The notes: generated by a model not told the origin, from the letters alone. DNA of 64,000 nucleotides from JACVRW01 sp963746825 (GCA_963746825.1 CAVVCU010000004.1:62001-126000); one strand, 5' to 3'. Shown: positions 25,255-33,319, numbered from the stretch's first letter. Made by a program: numbers and translations.

Positions 25255-26186
25255 CCCGGGTCGCGGTGCTCAAGGGCGGCCGCTCGCTCGAGCGCCAGGT
25301 GTCGCTTCGCTCCGGCGCGCGCGTGGAGGACGCGCTCGGCCGCCTGGGGCACGAGGCGATCGCCATCGACGTGGGCCTCGACCTGATCCGGCGCCTCCGG
25401 GACACGCGGCCCGACGTGGCCTTCATCGCCATGCACGGGCGCGACGGCGAGGACGGCACGGTCCAGGAGCTGCTCGAGATCCTGGGCGTCCCGTTCACGG
25501 GCTCGGGCGTGCTCGCGTGCGTGCGCGCCACCGACAAGGTGCTGGCCAAGCACCTCATGATCGAGGCCGAGATCCCCACACCCGACTTCTTCGCGTTCAA
25601 CGAGACCGCCTTCCGCGAGCTCGGAGCGGCCGAGGCGCTCGGCGCGATCGAGGAGCGGCTCGAGTTCCCGATCGTGGTCAAGCCCTCGAGCCAGGGCTCG
25701 GCGCTCGGGATCAAGTTCGCGCGGTCGGCGGCCGATCTCCCGGCCGCGCTCGTGTCCGCCTTCTCCTACGACTCGAAGGTCCTCTTGGAGCGGCACGTCG
25801 ATGGCCGCGACCTCGCGGTGTCGATCCTCGACGGCGAGCCGCTGCCCGTGGTCGAGGCCGTGCCCCAGGGCGACGCCTTCTACGACTTCCAGGCCCGATA
25901 CGAGATCGGCCGCACCAGGTTCACGTGCCCCGCCGAGCTTCCGGACGGCCTCACCGAAGAGGCCCATGACCTGGCGCTCGCCACCTACAGGCTGCTGGGC
26001 TGCAACGCCTTCGCGCGGGTCGACCTGATGCTCGGCGCCGGCGGGCTCACGGTGCTCGAGGCCAACCCCATCCCGGGTCTCACGGATACCAGCCTGCTCC
26101 CCCAGGCTGCCGAGGCGGCGGGCATTTCCTTCGACGCCCTTGTCGAGAGGATCGTGGAGCTCGCGCTCGAGCCGACCGCGGCCTGA
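25251..26186 (+). CDS. ddl: D-alanine--D-alanine ligase (first copy)
   Basis: A 311-residue ATP-grasp ligase. N-terminal VAVLKGGRSLERQVSLRSG, ATP-binding FPIVVKPSSQGSALGIKFA, omega-loop FYDFQARYE, and the C-terminal EANPIPGLTDTSLLP are visible. It joins two D-alanines for peptidoglycan. GTG at 25251 overlaps the aminotransferase stop. It differs clearly from the second ligase at 56218: QGSALGIK instead of SSVGISK and EANPIPG instead of NELNTIPG. The two are therefore paralogues or of different origin rather than a recent duplication. Confidence 0.88.
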   Translation: MTRVAVLKGGRSLERQVSLRSGARVEDALGRLGHEAIAIDVGLDLIRRLRDTRPDVAFIAMHGRDGEDGTVQELLEILGVPFTGSGVLACVRATDKVLAKHLMIEAEIPTPDFFAFNETAFRELGAAEALGAIEERLEFPIVVKPSSQGSALGIKFARSAADLPAALVSAFSYDSKVLLERHVDGRDLAVSILDGEPLPVVEAVPQGDAFYDFQARYEIGRTRFTCPAELPDGLTEEAHDLALATYRLLGCNAFARVDLMLGAGGLTVLEANPIPGLTDTSLLPQAAEAAGISFDALVERIVELALEPTAA

Positions 26187-26189
26187 GAC

Positions 26190-26714
26190 CTACTTCGGGT
26201 CCTCGTCCTCTTCCTCGTCCTCTTCGTCTTCTTCGCTCGCGAAGTCCTCGGGCGTGACGTTGTCGAGGAAGTCCTTGAACTTCTCGACGACCTCCTCGGT
26301 GTCCTCGACCTCGTGTTCGAACTCGATCGCGGACTCGGAGATCACGTCCTCGGCGGCGAAGATGGGCGCGCCGGTGCGCACCGCGAGCGCCAGGGCGTCG
26401 GAGGGGCGCGAGTCGATCGGGATCTCGCGGCCGTTGAGCTGGAGCGTCACCTCGGCGTAGAAGGTGTTCTCGCGCAGCTCGGTCACCGAGACGCGGCTGC
26501 AGGACACGTCGAGCTCGGTCAGCATCTCGCTGATGAGGTCGTGGGTCATGGGGCGCGGCGTGTTGGCACCCTGGAGCTTCATCAGGATGGCGGCCGCTTC
26601 CGGATGCCCGATCCAGATGGGGAGGAACTTGTTGCCGTCGCGGGTCTTCAGGAGCACGATCGGCTGTTTGCCGACCATGTCGAAGCTGACCCCGTAAATG
26701 ACCATCTCCTGCAT
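26190..26714 (-). CDS. Bifunctional nuclease family protein (BFN/DUF151)
   Basis: The 174-residue protein has the BFN/DUF151 domain: PIVLLKTRDGNKFLPIWIG, TRPMTHDLI-like segment (NTPRPMTHDLISEML), and IDSRPSDALALAVRTGAPIF. Family members have been reported as RNase/DNase or as stress-related proteins. The last 30 residues are an acidic tail of Glu/Asp runs. ATG at 26714 starts 5 nt after the 3' end of tRNA-Ile with no Shine-Dalgarno; a second ATG three codons on has AGGAG directly against it. The convergent Ddl gene ends 3 nt away. Confidence 0.85.
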   Translation of the reverse strand: MQEMVIYGVSFDMVGKQPIVLLKTRDGNKFLPIWIGHPEAAAILMKLQGANTPRPMTHDLISEMLTELDVSCSRVSVTELRENTFYAEVTLQLNGREIPIDSRPSDALALAVRTGAPIFAAEDVISESAIEFEHEVEDTEEVVEKFKDFLDNVTPEDFASEEDEEDEEEDEDPK

Positions 26715-26719
26715 GTCAT

Positions 26720-26792
26720 GGGCGATCCTGGACTCGAACCAGGGACCTCGTCCTTATCAGAGACGCGCTCTAACCGGCTGAGCTAATCGCCC
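26720..26792 (-). tRNA. tRNA-Ile (anticodon GAT)
   Basis: On the minus strand 73 nt form acceptor GGGCGAT/ATCGCCC, D-stem GCTC/GAGC, anticodon arm CGTCT-CTGATAA-GGACG (anticodon GAT), 5-nt variable loop and T-arm CCTGG-TTCGAGT-CCAGG. CCA is not encoded. Stand-alone rather than in an rRNA operon. A bifunctional-nuclease gene starts 5 nt after it. Confidence 0.96.
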
Positions 26793-26838
26793 TCGCGCCC
26801 GAGCTTATCGATCGCAGAGAGGGCGATTGTAGCGCTGG

Positions 26839-27717
26839 TCAGGCCGCTCGCCGGGCGTCTCGGGCGAGTATGAAGCGGGCCGTCTCGATGGCCTCGGCCG
26901 GGGTGGCGAACTCGATCTCGACCACGCAGCGCTCGCCCTTCGCGCGGGCCTTCACCTCGCGCCCGAACACGGTCGCGAGGGCGTCCTCGGCCGCGGCCAG
27001 CGCCTCGGCGAGGTCCGGGTGGATCACGCGCGGCGCCGCGGGCGCCGGCTCGTCCTGCTCGGCCTCCCGCGCGCGCTGCTCGGTCTCGCGCACCGACCAC
27101 GCCCCGTCGCGCGCCGCGAAGCCCAGGGAACGCCGCTCGCCGTGGTCCTTGCACAGCAGGATCGCCCGCCCGTGCCCCTCGCTCAGATGACCGTCCTCGA
27201 TCAGCTCGAGGGTCTCCTCGGGCAGGTCGAGCAGCCGTACGAGGTTGGAGATGGCCACGCGGCTGCGTCCGACCCGCCGGCCCACCTCCTGCTTGGTGAG
27301 CCCGAGGTCGTCCACGAGCATCGCGCAGGCGCGCGCCTCCTCGACGGCGTTGAGGTCCTGGCGAGCCATGTTCTCGGCCAGGGCGAGATCGAGACGCTCC
27401 CAGTCCTCGGTGTCCCGGATGATCGCGGGAATGGCGTCGAGCTCCGCCATGCGCGCGGCACGCAGCCTGCGCTCGCCGGCGATGAGCTCGAAGCGCCCCC
27501 CGGCCAGAGGCGTTACGACGATCGGCTGCAGCACCCCGCGAGCGCGGATCGACTCGGCCAGCTCGCCGAGCTTGTCCTCGTCGAAGGAGCGGCGCGGCTG
27601 GCGCGGGTTGGGCGCGATCAAATCGACGGGGACCTCGCGCATGCCCTCGCCGACCTTGCTGCCCTGCGGCAGGATGGCGGCGAGCCCGCGGCCCATGCCG
27701 CGGCGGTCGTCAGCCAC
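26839..27717 (-). CDS. parB: Chromosome-partitioning protein ParB
   Basis: The 292-residue CTP-dependent DNA clamp has the N-terminal nuclease-like domain with PNPRQPRRSFDEDKLGELAESI, the CTP-binding box LIAGERRLRAARMAEL, LALAENMARQDLNAVEEA, the helix-turn-helix LTKQEVGRRVGRSRVAISN, and a C-terminal dimerisation region. It should bind the two parS-like sites found in rsmG and dnaN. GTG at 27717 overlaps the parA stop by 8 nt. Confidence 0.95.
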   Translation of the reverse strand: MADDRRGMGRGLAAILPQGSKVGEGMREVPVDLIAPNPRQPRRSFDEDKLGELAESIRARGVLQPIVVTPLAGGRFELIAGERRLRAARMAELDAIPAIIRDTEDWERLDLALAENMARQDLNAVEEARACAMLVDDLGLTKQEVGRRVGRSRVAISNLVRLLDLPEETLELIEDGHLSEGHGRAILLCKDHGERRSLGFAARDGAWSVRETEQRAREAEQDEPAPAAPRVIHPDLAEALAAAEDALATVFGREVKARAKGERCVVEIEFATPAEAIETARFILARDARRAA

Positions 27718-28468
27718 GGGCGGCCACCTCGCGGGCCAGCTTCAGGTAGGCCGCGCTGCCGGCGCTGTGGGGGGCGTGCTGGAGGATGGGCACCCCGAAG
27801 CTCGGCGCCTCGCCCAGCCGGACGTTGCGGGGCACCACCGTCTCGAACACGAGCTCGGGGAAGTGCTCGCGCACCTCACGCTCGACGTCGCGCGCGAGCC
27901 GCGTGCGCCCGTCGTGCATCGTGAGGATCATGCCCGCCACGGTCAGGCGCGGGTTGAGCTCGCGCTGGATGAGCGAGAGCGTGTCCAGCAGCTGGGCCAG
28001 CCCCTCGAGCGCGAAGTACTCGGTCTGAACCGGCACGATCACCTTGTCGGCGGCCACGAGGGCGTTGACCGTGAGCGGGCCCAGGGAGGGCGGGCAGTCG
28101 AAGAGCGTGAACAGGTAGCGGTCGCGCACCGAGCCGAGCCGGCTGCGCAGGATGCCCTCCGAGCCCGCGATGCGCGGCAGCTCGACGTTGGCGCCGGCGA
28201 GCTCGGGCGTGGAGGGAACGATGTCGAGGTGCTCCACGCCGGTCGGCAGGGCGGCATCGGTCAGCGTCGTGTCCCCCGACAGGCACTCGTACACGTTGGG
28301 GCTCTCGCCCTTGGGAAGCCCGAGCGCGACCGTGGCGTTGCACTGGGGATCGAGGTCGACCAAGAGCGTGGGATAACCCGCGTCGGCAATGGACGCGCCG
28401 AGGTTGACGGTGGTGGTGGTCTTGCCCACCCCGCCCTTCTGATTGGTGACTGCGATTACGGTCCCCAT
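27710..28468 (-). CDS. parA: Chromosome-partitioning ATPase ParA (Soj)
   Basis: A 252-residue deviant-Walker ATPase: KGGVGKTTTTVNLG, LLVDLDPQCNATVALG, and FDCPPSLGPLTVNAL. It lacks an N-terminal DNA-binding extension, as chromosomal ParA/Soj proteins do. With ParB it segregates and organises origins. ATG at 28468; 86 bp separate it from rsmG, a possible site of its own promoter. Confidence 0.95.
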   Translation of the reverse strand: MGTVIAVTNQKGGVGKTTTTVNLGASIADAGYPTLLVDLDPQCNATVALGLPKGESPNVYECLSGDTTLTDAALPTGVEHLDIVPSTPELAGANVELPRIAGSEGILRSRLGSVRDRYLFTLFDCPPSLGPLTVNALVAADKVIVPVQTEYFALEGLAQLLDTLSLIQRELNPRLTVAGMILTMHDGRTRLARDVEREVREHFPELVFETVVPRNVRLGEAPSFGVPILQHAPHSAGSAAYLKLAREVAARG

Positions 28469-28554
28469 CGAGGTCCAAGCTACGGTTCGGGCCGGTCGGA
28501 AGGCGGCCGTGCTGCCCTACTCGGTTGGTTCGCCTCCGAACCTGGGATTCCTCC

Positions 28555-29244
28555 TCACAGGCCCAATGGGCGCTTGGCGGCCATGCCCGGCCGCCGCGGG
28601 AAGCGGCCCGGTGTGGGCGACACCTTGCGGAGCACGACGAGCCGGCGATCGCGCGCGCCCTCGAACGGCTCGACCCGCAGCTCGTCCTCAAGCGTCATCC
28701 CCAGCTCGGCCGCCGCCCCCCTCCCCCGCTGCAGTTCGTCGGCGCCGAGCTTCCCCTTCCACGCCACCAGCACTCCGCCATCGCGCAGCAGTGGCGCGGC
28801 GTACTCAGCCAACACCGCCAGCGACGCCACAGCCCGGGCGGTGACCGCGTCGTAGGCCTCGCGCCCCCCGCCGAGCTCGGGCACGACCGCCGCCCAGTCC
28901 TCGGCACGTGCCGTAACGCTGCGCGCGTTATCGACCTTGGCCGCCTGGATGAGTCGGTCGATCACGGCCGTCTTGCGCCCCGCGGACTCGATCAGGTCGA
29001 CCTTCGCGCCCGGGAGCGCGATGGCCAGCGGCAGGCCGGGAAAGCCCGCCCCGGCGCCCAGGTCGGCGATCCGCCTCGCGCGCGCGAGATCGGGCACCTC
29101 CAGGCCGCTGAGACTGTCCGCCAGGTGAACGTCCCGCGCCCGGGCAGGGTCGCTGACGGTGGTGTGGGGGTCGGGCTCCGCCGAAAGGGCCTCGAGCAGG
29201 AGCTCGTAGCGGCGATCCGACCTCGTTTCCCGTGAAACGCTCAG
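28555..29244 (-). CDS. rsmG: 16S rRNA (guanine527-N7)-methyltransferase RsmG, apparent CTG start
   Basis: About 229 residues. The SAM-binding region IADLGAGAGFPGLPLAIALPG and the downstream VTARAVASLAVLAEYAAPLL and GVLVAWKGK are typical of RsmG (GidB). No ATG, GTG or TTG exists near the N-terminus; the frame is open far upstream in the jag coding region. CTG at 29244 forms CTGA with the jag stop and is the best candidate; ATT three codons earlier or GTT two codons later are others. The first codons contain a parS-like site and encode VSRET. Methylates the 530 loop of 16S rRNA. Confidence 0.88.
   Translation of the reverse strand: MSVSRETRSDRRYELLLEALSAEPDPHTTVSDPARARDVHLADSLSGLEVPDLARARRIADLGAGAGFPGLPLAIALPGAKVDLIESAGRKTAVIDRLIQAAKVDNARSVTARAEDWAAVVPELGGGREAYDAVTARAVASLAVLAEYAAPLLRDGGVLVAWKGKLGADELQRGRGAAAELGMTLEDELRVEPFEGARDRRLVVLRKVSPTPGRFPRRPGMAAKRPLGL
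29225..29238 (+). promoter_or_regulatory. parS-like ParB-binding site 1
   Basis: GTTTCCCGTGAAAC differs by one base from the palindromic consensus GTTTCACGTGAAAC. It lies in the first codons of rsmG, 1.5 kb from parB. An identical 14-mer occurs at 33332. ParB binding is inferred. Confidence 0.75.
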
Positions 29245-29924
29245 CTCTCGCCGAATGCGGCCGGGCTCACGACCAGCCGGCGATCGGGCTCGTCGCCCTC
29301 CGAGTGGGTGGCCACGTCGCTGCGCTCGCTGAGGTACGTGTGGACGATCTTGCGCTCGGGCGCGCGCATCGGCTCGAGCTCGACGGCGCGCTCGTAGCGC
29401 AGCGCCTCCGCGGCGGCACGGTCGGCCATGCGGTGCAGCGCGGCCTCGCGGCGGTCCCGGTAGCCGGCGGCGTCGACCGTCACCTGCTTGCGCGACTCGC
29501 GCCCCCGGAACGCCGCCCGGAAGGCGAGGTGCTGCACCGCGTCGATCGTGGCGCCATGCTTGCCGATGAGCAGGCCGAGGTCCTCGCCGTTCACGGTGGC
29601 GCGGATCTCGTCCGGGCCCTCCTCGATGTCGACCGTCGCTCGCAGGCCCACCGCATGCACGATCCGGCCCACCAGCGCACGGACGCGCTCGGCCGGCTCT
29701 TCCGGTATCAGCTCCGCGGCCGCGCGCCAGGCGTCCTCGTCCACCTCGGCGCGCACCCGCGCCTCCGCTCCGGCGGCCTCGGACAGGACCTCGAACTGCA
29801 CGCACTCGGCCGTGATCCCGGGGAAGCGGGGCTCGAGCTCCTTCATGGCGGCCCACTTCGCCTCCCCCAGGCTGTCGCCCGCGCCCTCGGCGCTGAGGCC
29901 GGCGTCGCGAACGTCGTCGCTCAT
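29241..29924 (-). CDS. jag: Jag/KhpB RNA-binding protein (KH-R3H)
   Basis: A 227-residue protein: an acidic N-terminal region including a Jag-N-like stretch (GEAKWAAMKELEPRFPG), a KH domain with GLLIGKHGATIDAVQHL, and a C-terminal R3H domain with RKIVHTYLSERSDVATHSEGDEPDRRL in pieces. It is an RNA-binding regulator linked to cell elongation and membrane protein insertion. ATG at 29924 shares ATGA with the yidC stop; a longer open frame upstream lies inside yidC and is ignored. Confidence 0.92.
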   Translation of the reverse strand: MSDDVRDAGLSAEGAGDSLGEAKWAAMKELEPRFPGITAECVQFEVLSEAAGAEARVRAEVDEDAWRAAAELIPEEPAERVRALVGRIVHAVGLRATVDIEEGPDEIRATVNGEDLGLLIGKHGATIDAVQHLAFRAAFRGRESRKQVTVDAAGYRDRREAALHRMADRAAAEALRYERAVELEPMRAPERKIVHTYLSERSDVATHSEGDEPDRRLVVSPAAFGES

Positions 29925-30858
29925 CGCCGTCGCCCGGACCGCTTCTTCTTCTTGCGCGGCGAGGGCGGGGGCTTGGCCCGGGCGCCGTTCCCGGCGCTCG
30001 TCGCAGCCGCTCCGTCGCCGTCGGCCGCCTTGGCCGTTCCCTTGCCCTTGCGCGACTTGACCTTGTAGCGCCGTCGGCATCGTCGCCCTTCGGCGCGCCG
30101 TCGGTGAGAGCCGCGGCGCCGGCGGGTTTGGCCGCCGGCTTGCCGCGCGCCGGGGCCGCCGGCTCGTCCTCGCCCGCGGTGACGGGCACGGGCTTGGGAT
30201 AGAGCTTCTTCACGAGCAGCTGCTGGCCGATGGTCCAGACGTTGGTCGTGATCCAGTAGACGATCAGGCCGGCTTCGAAGTTGACGATGAAGATCACGAA
30301 CACGAAGGGCAGCGCGAGCATGATCCGCCGCTGAGTGGGATCCGCGCTGATCGCGGTGACCAGGCTGGCCGCCAGCTGGGTGCCGACGTAGAGGACGATC
30401 AACACGCCGAGCAGGAAGGGTTCGGTCACCTTCTCGGCCAGGTTGTCGATGAAGTAGAAGCCCGGGTTGTCGGCGATGTCCGCCTTGAACGGGTCCGACC
30501 GCAGGAGCTGGAACAGCGCGATGAAGAACGGGATCTGCAGGATCAGCGGCAGGCACGACCCCAGCGGATTGACCTTCTCGCGCTGGTAGAAGGCCATGAC
30601 CTCCTGGTTCATGCGCTGCTTGTCGCCCTTGTAACGCTCCTGGATCTTCTTGATCTCGGGCTGGAACGTCTGCAGCCGCTGCATCGACTTCACGCCCTTG
30701 AACGTGAGCGGCAGGATGAAGATCCGGACGGTGAAGGTAAGCAGGATGATCGACCAGCCCCACGAGCCCTCGAAGTTGCCGATCAGGTCGTGCCAGAACT
30801 CCAGCGTCCACTGACAGGCGTCCGTGATCGGCTGAATCGGGTTGAAGGCGCTGAACAT
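29921..30858 (-). pseudogene. yidC: Membrane protein insertase YidC, interrupted by an apparent 1-base frameshift near 30070
   Basis: The N-terminal about 250 residues are a normal short YidC of Gram-positive type: VRIFILPLTFKGVKSMQ, FQPEIKKIQERYKGDKQRMNQE split over two stretches, FIALFQLLRSDPF and VYWITTNVWTIGQQ, with five hydrophobic segments. Near 30066-30077 the frame changes: the expected basic tail (YKVKSRKGKGTAK ... SPRKKKKRSGRRR) is in the other frame and ends in a TGA overlapping the jag ATG. One missing base in GACGGCGCTACAAG would restore it. Left as it stands, the frame runs open through jag and into rsmG. Probably a consensus error and an intact gene in the cell. Confidence 0.85.
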
Positions 30859-30861
30859 GAG

Positions 30862-31119
30862 TTAGGTCCGAGGCTCGGGTCGGCGGCGAAACAGCTTCTG
30901 GTCCTCCACGAAGTCCACGCCGCCGTGACTCCAGGGATTGCACCGCAGCAGGCGCCACGCGGCGAGCACGACCCCGCGCATCACACCGTAGCGACGCACC
31001 GCCGTCACGGCGTACTGCGAGCACGAGGGATGGTACTTGCAGCGGGCGGGCAGAGCGGGCGAGATCGCCCGCTGGTAGAAGCGGATCGGAGCGGTCGCGG
31101 CCACGCGCAGCCGGCTCAC
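30862..31119 (-). CDS. yidD: Membrane protein insertion efficiency factor YidD
   Basis: The 85-residue protein has the invariant core IRFYQRAISPALPARCKYHPSCSQY in two overlapping stretches, with three cysteines in the family pattern, and RLLRCNPWSHGGVD. It is a small membrane-associated helper of the YidC pathway. GTG at 31119 overlaps the rnpA stop as GTGA, and the gene ends just before the yidC ATG. Confidence 0.93.
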   Translation of the reverse strand: MSRLRVAATAPIRFYQRAISPALPARCKYHPSCSQYAVTAVRRYGVMRGVVLAAWRLLRCNPWSHGGVDFVEDQKLFRRRPEPRT

Positions 31120-31502
31120 GTGCCTTCCTCCCGCACGCGCGCGAGCCCGGCCTCGGTGAGGACGGCGCGCAGAGCGTCCCCGACGGCGCGCTCTCCGCCC
31201 TTCCCCGCCAGCTCGCCGGCGGCGGGACGGGCCACGATCACGAAGTCGTGGCCGGGCTGCAGGTCATCCGCGCCGGCCCAGAACGCCTCGCGCAGCAACC
31301 GCTTCATCCGGTTGCGCTCCACCGCGCCGCCGAGCTTGCGCCCCACCGAGACCCCGAGCCGCGGCTCACGGTCCTCGTCGGTGCGGGGAAAGGCGTAGAC
31401 CACGAGGTGCCGGTTGGCGTGCGAGCGGCCCTCCCGGTACACGCGCTCGAACTCGCCGCTGCGCGACAGCCGGCGGCGCTTGCGGCGCGGGCGCTCGGCC
31501 AT
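31116..31502 (-). CDS. rnpA: Ribonuclease P protein component
   Basis: The 128-residue basic protein carries the RNR motif as AVERNRMKRLLREAFW and an N-terminal LSRSGEFERVYREG typical of RnpA. It binds RNase P RNA and helps 5' processing of tRNAs. The ATG at 31502 is 5 nt after the rpmH stop, the classical rpmH-rnpA arrangement. Confidence 0.94.
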   Translation of the reverse strand: MAERPRRKRRRLSRSGEFERVYREGRSHANRHLVVYAFPRTDEDREPRLGVSVGRKLGGAVERNRMKRLLREAFWAGADDLQPGHDFVIVARPAAGELAGKGGERAVGDALRAVLTEAGLARVREEGT

Positions 31503-31507
31503 CGAAC

Positions 31508-31642
31508 CTACGGGGTGAGCCGCTTGCGACCTTTGTGCCGGCGGCGCCTGAGCACGTCGCGGCCTGCGCGCGTCTGCATACGCGCGCGAAACCCGTGCGT
31601 GCGGGCGCGCTTGCGCTTCTTGGGCTGGTAGGTGCGCTTCAT
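31508..31642 (-). CDS. rpmH: 50S ribosomal protein bL34
   Basis: A 44-residue, extremely basic protein (MKRTYQPKKRKRARTHGF ... KGRKRLTP) identical in length and plan to bL34. ATG at 31642 is set by the family N-terminus although the frame is open further upstream. It marks the left side of the origin, divergent from dnaA. Confidence 0.97.
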   Translation of the reverse strand: MKRTYQPKKRKRARTHGFRARMQTRAGRDVLRRRRHKGRKRLTP

Positions 31643-31852
31643 CTGGGTGCCATTCGCGGCTTGCGGCCGGGATGGAGGAGGGTACACGACCACCGCGGAA
31701 GCTTTTCCCGCTCGATGCGGGGAAGGCCGTCCCGGTGCGGCGCGGCGTCACGGACCCCTCTGTATTCTCGGCGGTCCGAGGGTGATCCGTTCAGTCCCTC
31801 TCCCCCTAGCGCCCGCGCTTCTCAGGCCCCCCCGGGAGGGCCTCGACCGCCC
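31643..31852. promoter_or_regulatory. rpmH-dnaA divergent intergenic region
   Basis: This 210-bp stretch should hold the promoters of rpmH (minus) and dnaA (plus). TATTCT near 31762 is a possible -10 for dnaA, and GGGAGGG at 31834-31840 is a Shine-Dalgarno for the TTG start of dnaA. I see no DnaA boxes in it. Confidence 0.6.
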
Positions 31853-33187
31853 TTGCCCGCACCCCCCGACGAGATCTGGAACGACATCCGTGACGAGCTC
31901 CGGCGAGTCACCCCGGAGTTCAAGTTCCACATCTGGATCGAGCCGCTCGATCTGGCCGCCATACACGGCAACGCGCTCTACGTCCGGGCGCCGGAGCACA
32001 TTCGGACCTCGGTCAGCGAGCGCTATCTGCCCCTGCTGCGCCAGGCCGCCGTGGCGCGCTTCGACCCGCGCGCCGTGGTCGAGATCGTCGGCCCGGCTTG
32101 GGCCGCCGGCGACGCCGCCCCGGACACTCCGCAGGAGCAACCCTCGCCGGAGCCCTCCCAGACCCGGCTGAACCCGAAGTACACCTTCGACCAGTTCGTC
32201 ATCGGCGAGGGCAACCACTTCGCTCACGCGGCGGCGCTGGCCGTGGCCGAGCTCCCCGCCCAGGCCTACAACCCGCTCTTCCTGCACGGTCCGCCCGGGC
32301 TCGGCAAGACCCACCTCCTGCACGCCGTCGGCAACTACGTGGGGCGCTTCGGGTCGGGGCTACGGGTGCGCTACGCGACCGTCGAGGAGTTCACGACCGA
32401 GTTCGTCGACGCCGTACGAGAGCGCCGCACCGGCGATTTCAAGGACAGCTTCCGGGGAGCGGACGTGGTCTTGATCGACGACGTCCAGTTCCTGGCCGGG
32501 CGCACCAAGACCCGCGAGGAGTTCTTTCACACCTTCAACGCGCTGCTCGACTCGGGCCGCCAGCTGGTGATCACCTCCGACCGCCCTCCCGACGAGCTGC
32601 CGGATCTCGAAGCCCGCCTGGCCGAGCGCTTTCGCTCCGGCCTCGTGGTCGAGCTCGAGCATCCGCCCGCCGATGCGCGCCGGGCGATCCTGGCCAAGCG
32701 CGCCCACGTCGACGGAGTGCTGGTGTCCGACGAGGTGCTCGACGAGATCGCCGGCCGGGTTACCAGCAGCGTACGCGCCCTGGAGGGTGCCCTGATCCGG
32801 GTGGTGGCCTACGCCTCCCTGAAGGACGAGCCCGCCACCCCGAGTCTCGTACGGCACGTACTGCGAAAGCTCGGCGAGGACGGCGCCGCGGCCTCGTGTG
32901 GACTCTCGGAGATCCTCGACGCCGCGGCCCTCGAGTTCGGGGTAGAGCGAGCATCGCTGCTGGCCCGCGACCGCCGCCCGGCAGTCGCCACGGCCCGCCA
33001 GGTCGCGATGTATCTCGCACGTGAGCTCACCGATCACAGCCTCCCCGAGATCGGTCGCGGCATCGGTGGCCGAAACCACACCACCGTTCTCCACGCCGTC
33101 AACCGCGTCAGCGCCACCATGCGCACCGACGAGGCTGTGCGCAAGGCGGTCGACAACCTGCGCCGTCAACTCGGCGTCCGGGCTTGA
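31853..33187 (+). CDS. dnaA: Chromosomal replication initiator DnaA
   Basis: A 444-residue AAA+ initiator, short because the linker domain II is only about 30 residues. Domain I: IWNDIRDELRRVTPEFKFHIWIEPL in two stretches. Domain III: Walker A GPPGLGKTH, Walker B VVLIDDVQF, sensor motif AERFRSGLVVEL and signature RALEGALIRVVAYASL. Domain IV DNA recognition: GGRNHTTVLHAV. TTG at 31853 has GGGAGGG 12 nt upstream; the much longer open frame upstream is not conserved. It unwinds oriC, probably in the dnaA-dnaN gap. Confidence 0.95.
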   Translation: MPAPPDEIWNDIRDELRRVTPEFKFHIWIEPLDLAAIHGNALYVRAPEHIRTSVSERYLPLLRQAAVARFDPRAVVEIVGPAWAAGDAAPDTPQEQPSPEPSQTRLNPKYTFDQFVIGEGNHFAHAAALAVAELPAQAYNPLFLHGPPGLGKTHLLHAVGNYVGRFGSGLRVRYATVEEFTTEFVDAVRERRTGDFKDSFRGADVVLIDDVQFLAGRTKTREEFFHTFNALLDSGRQLVITSDRPPDELPDLEARLAERFRSGLVVELEHPPADARRAILAKRAHVDGVLVSDEVLDEIAGRVTSSVRALEGALIRVVAYASLKDEPATPSLVRHVLRKLGEDGAAASCGLSEILDAAALEFGVERASLLARDRRPAVATARQVAMYLARELTDHSLPEIGRGIGGRNHTTVLHAVNRVSATMRTDEAVRKAVDNLRRQLGVRA

Positions 33188-33319
33188 CGCGAGGCGATCC
33201 GCCACATGCCCTCCGATATCGCTGCGACAATCCACAGCCCGTTTCCCTTCGGCAAGCCAAATCCACCGCGCTGTCGACTTATCCACAGCACCTACTACTC
33301 CAAGGTCAGGTAGAGGACG
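33188..33319. other. Candidate origin of replication (oriC), dnaA-dnaN intergenic region
   Basis: The 132-bp gap contains a perfect DnaA box at 33279-33287 and two weaker same-strand relatives: CAATCCACA at 33228 and AAATCCACC at 33259. It is less GC-rich than the surroundings, and the coding-strand switch near 31.7 kb plus flanking parS-like sites fit an origin here. The number of strong boxes is low for an actinobacterial origin, so part of the origin may lie elsewhere. Confidence 0.55.
33279..33287 (+). promoter_or_regulatory. DnaA box
   Basis: TTATCCACA, a perfect match to the DnaA box consensus, located between dnaA and dnaN. It is preceded directly by CTGTCGAC, a string that also occurs in an inverted repeat within recF. 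Confidence 0.8.

Noticed and set aside
26140..26460. Ser-rich plus-strand ORF opposite the bifunctional nuclease gene
   Set aside because: Its long Ser run is the antisense of the acidic Glu/Asp tail; shadow frame.
28555..30858. A natural YidC-RsmG fusion protein
   Set aside because: The middle part is out-of-frame jag sequence with Arg/Gly-rich nonsense composition, and the true YidC tail is found in another frame ending at the jag start.
31643..31852. Main oriC between rpmH and dnaA
   Set aside because: No DnaA-box-like sequence found there, while a perfect box lies between dnaA and dnaN.
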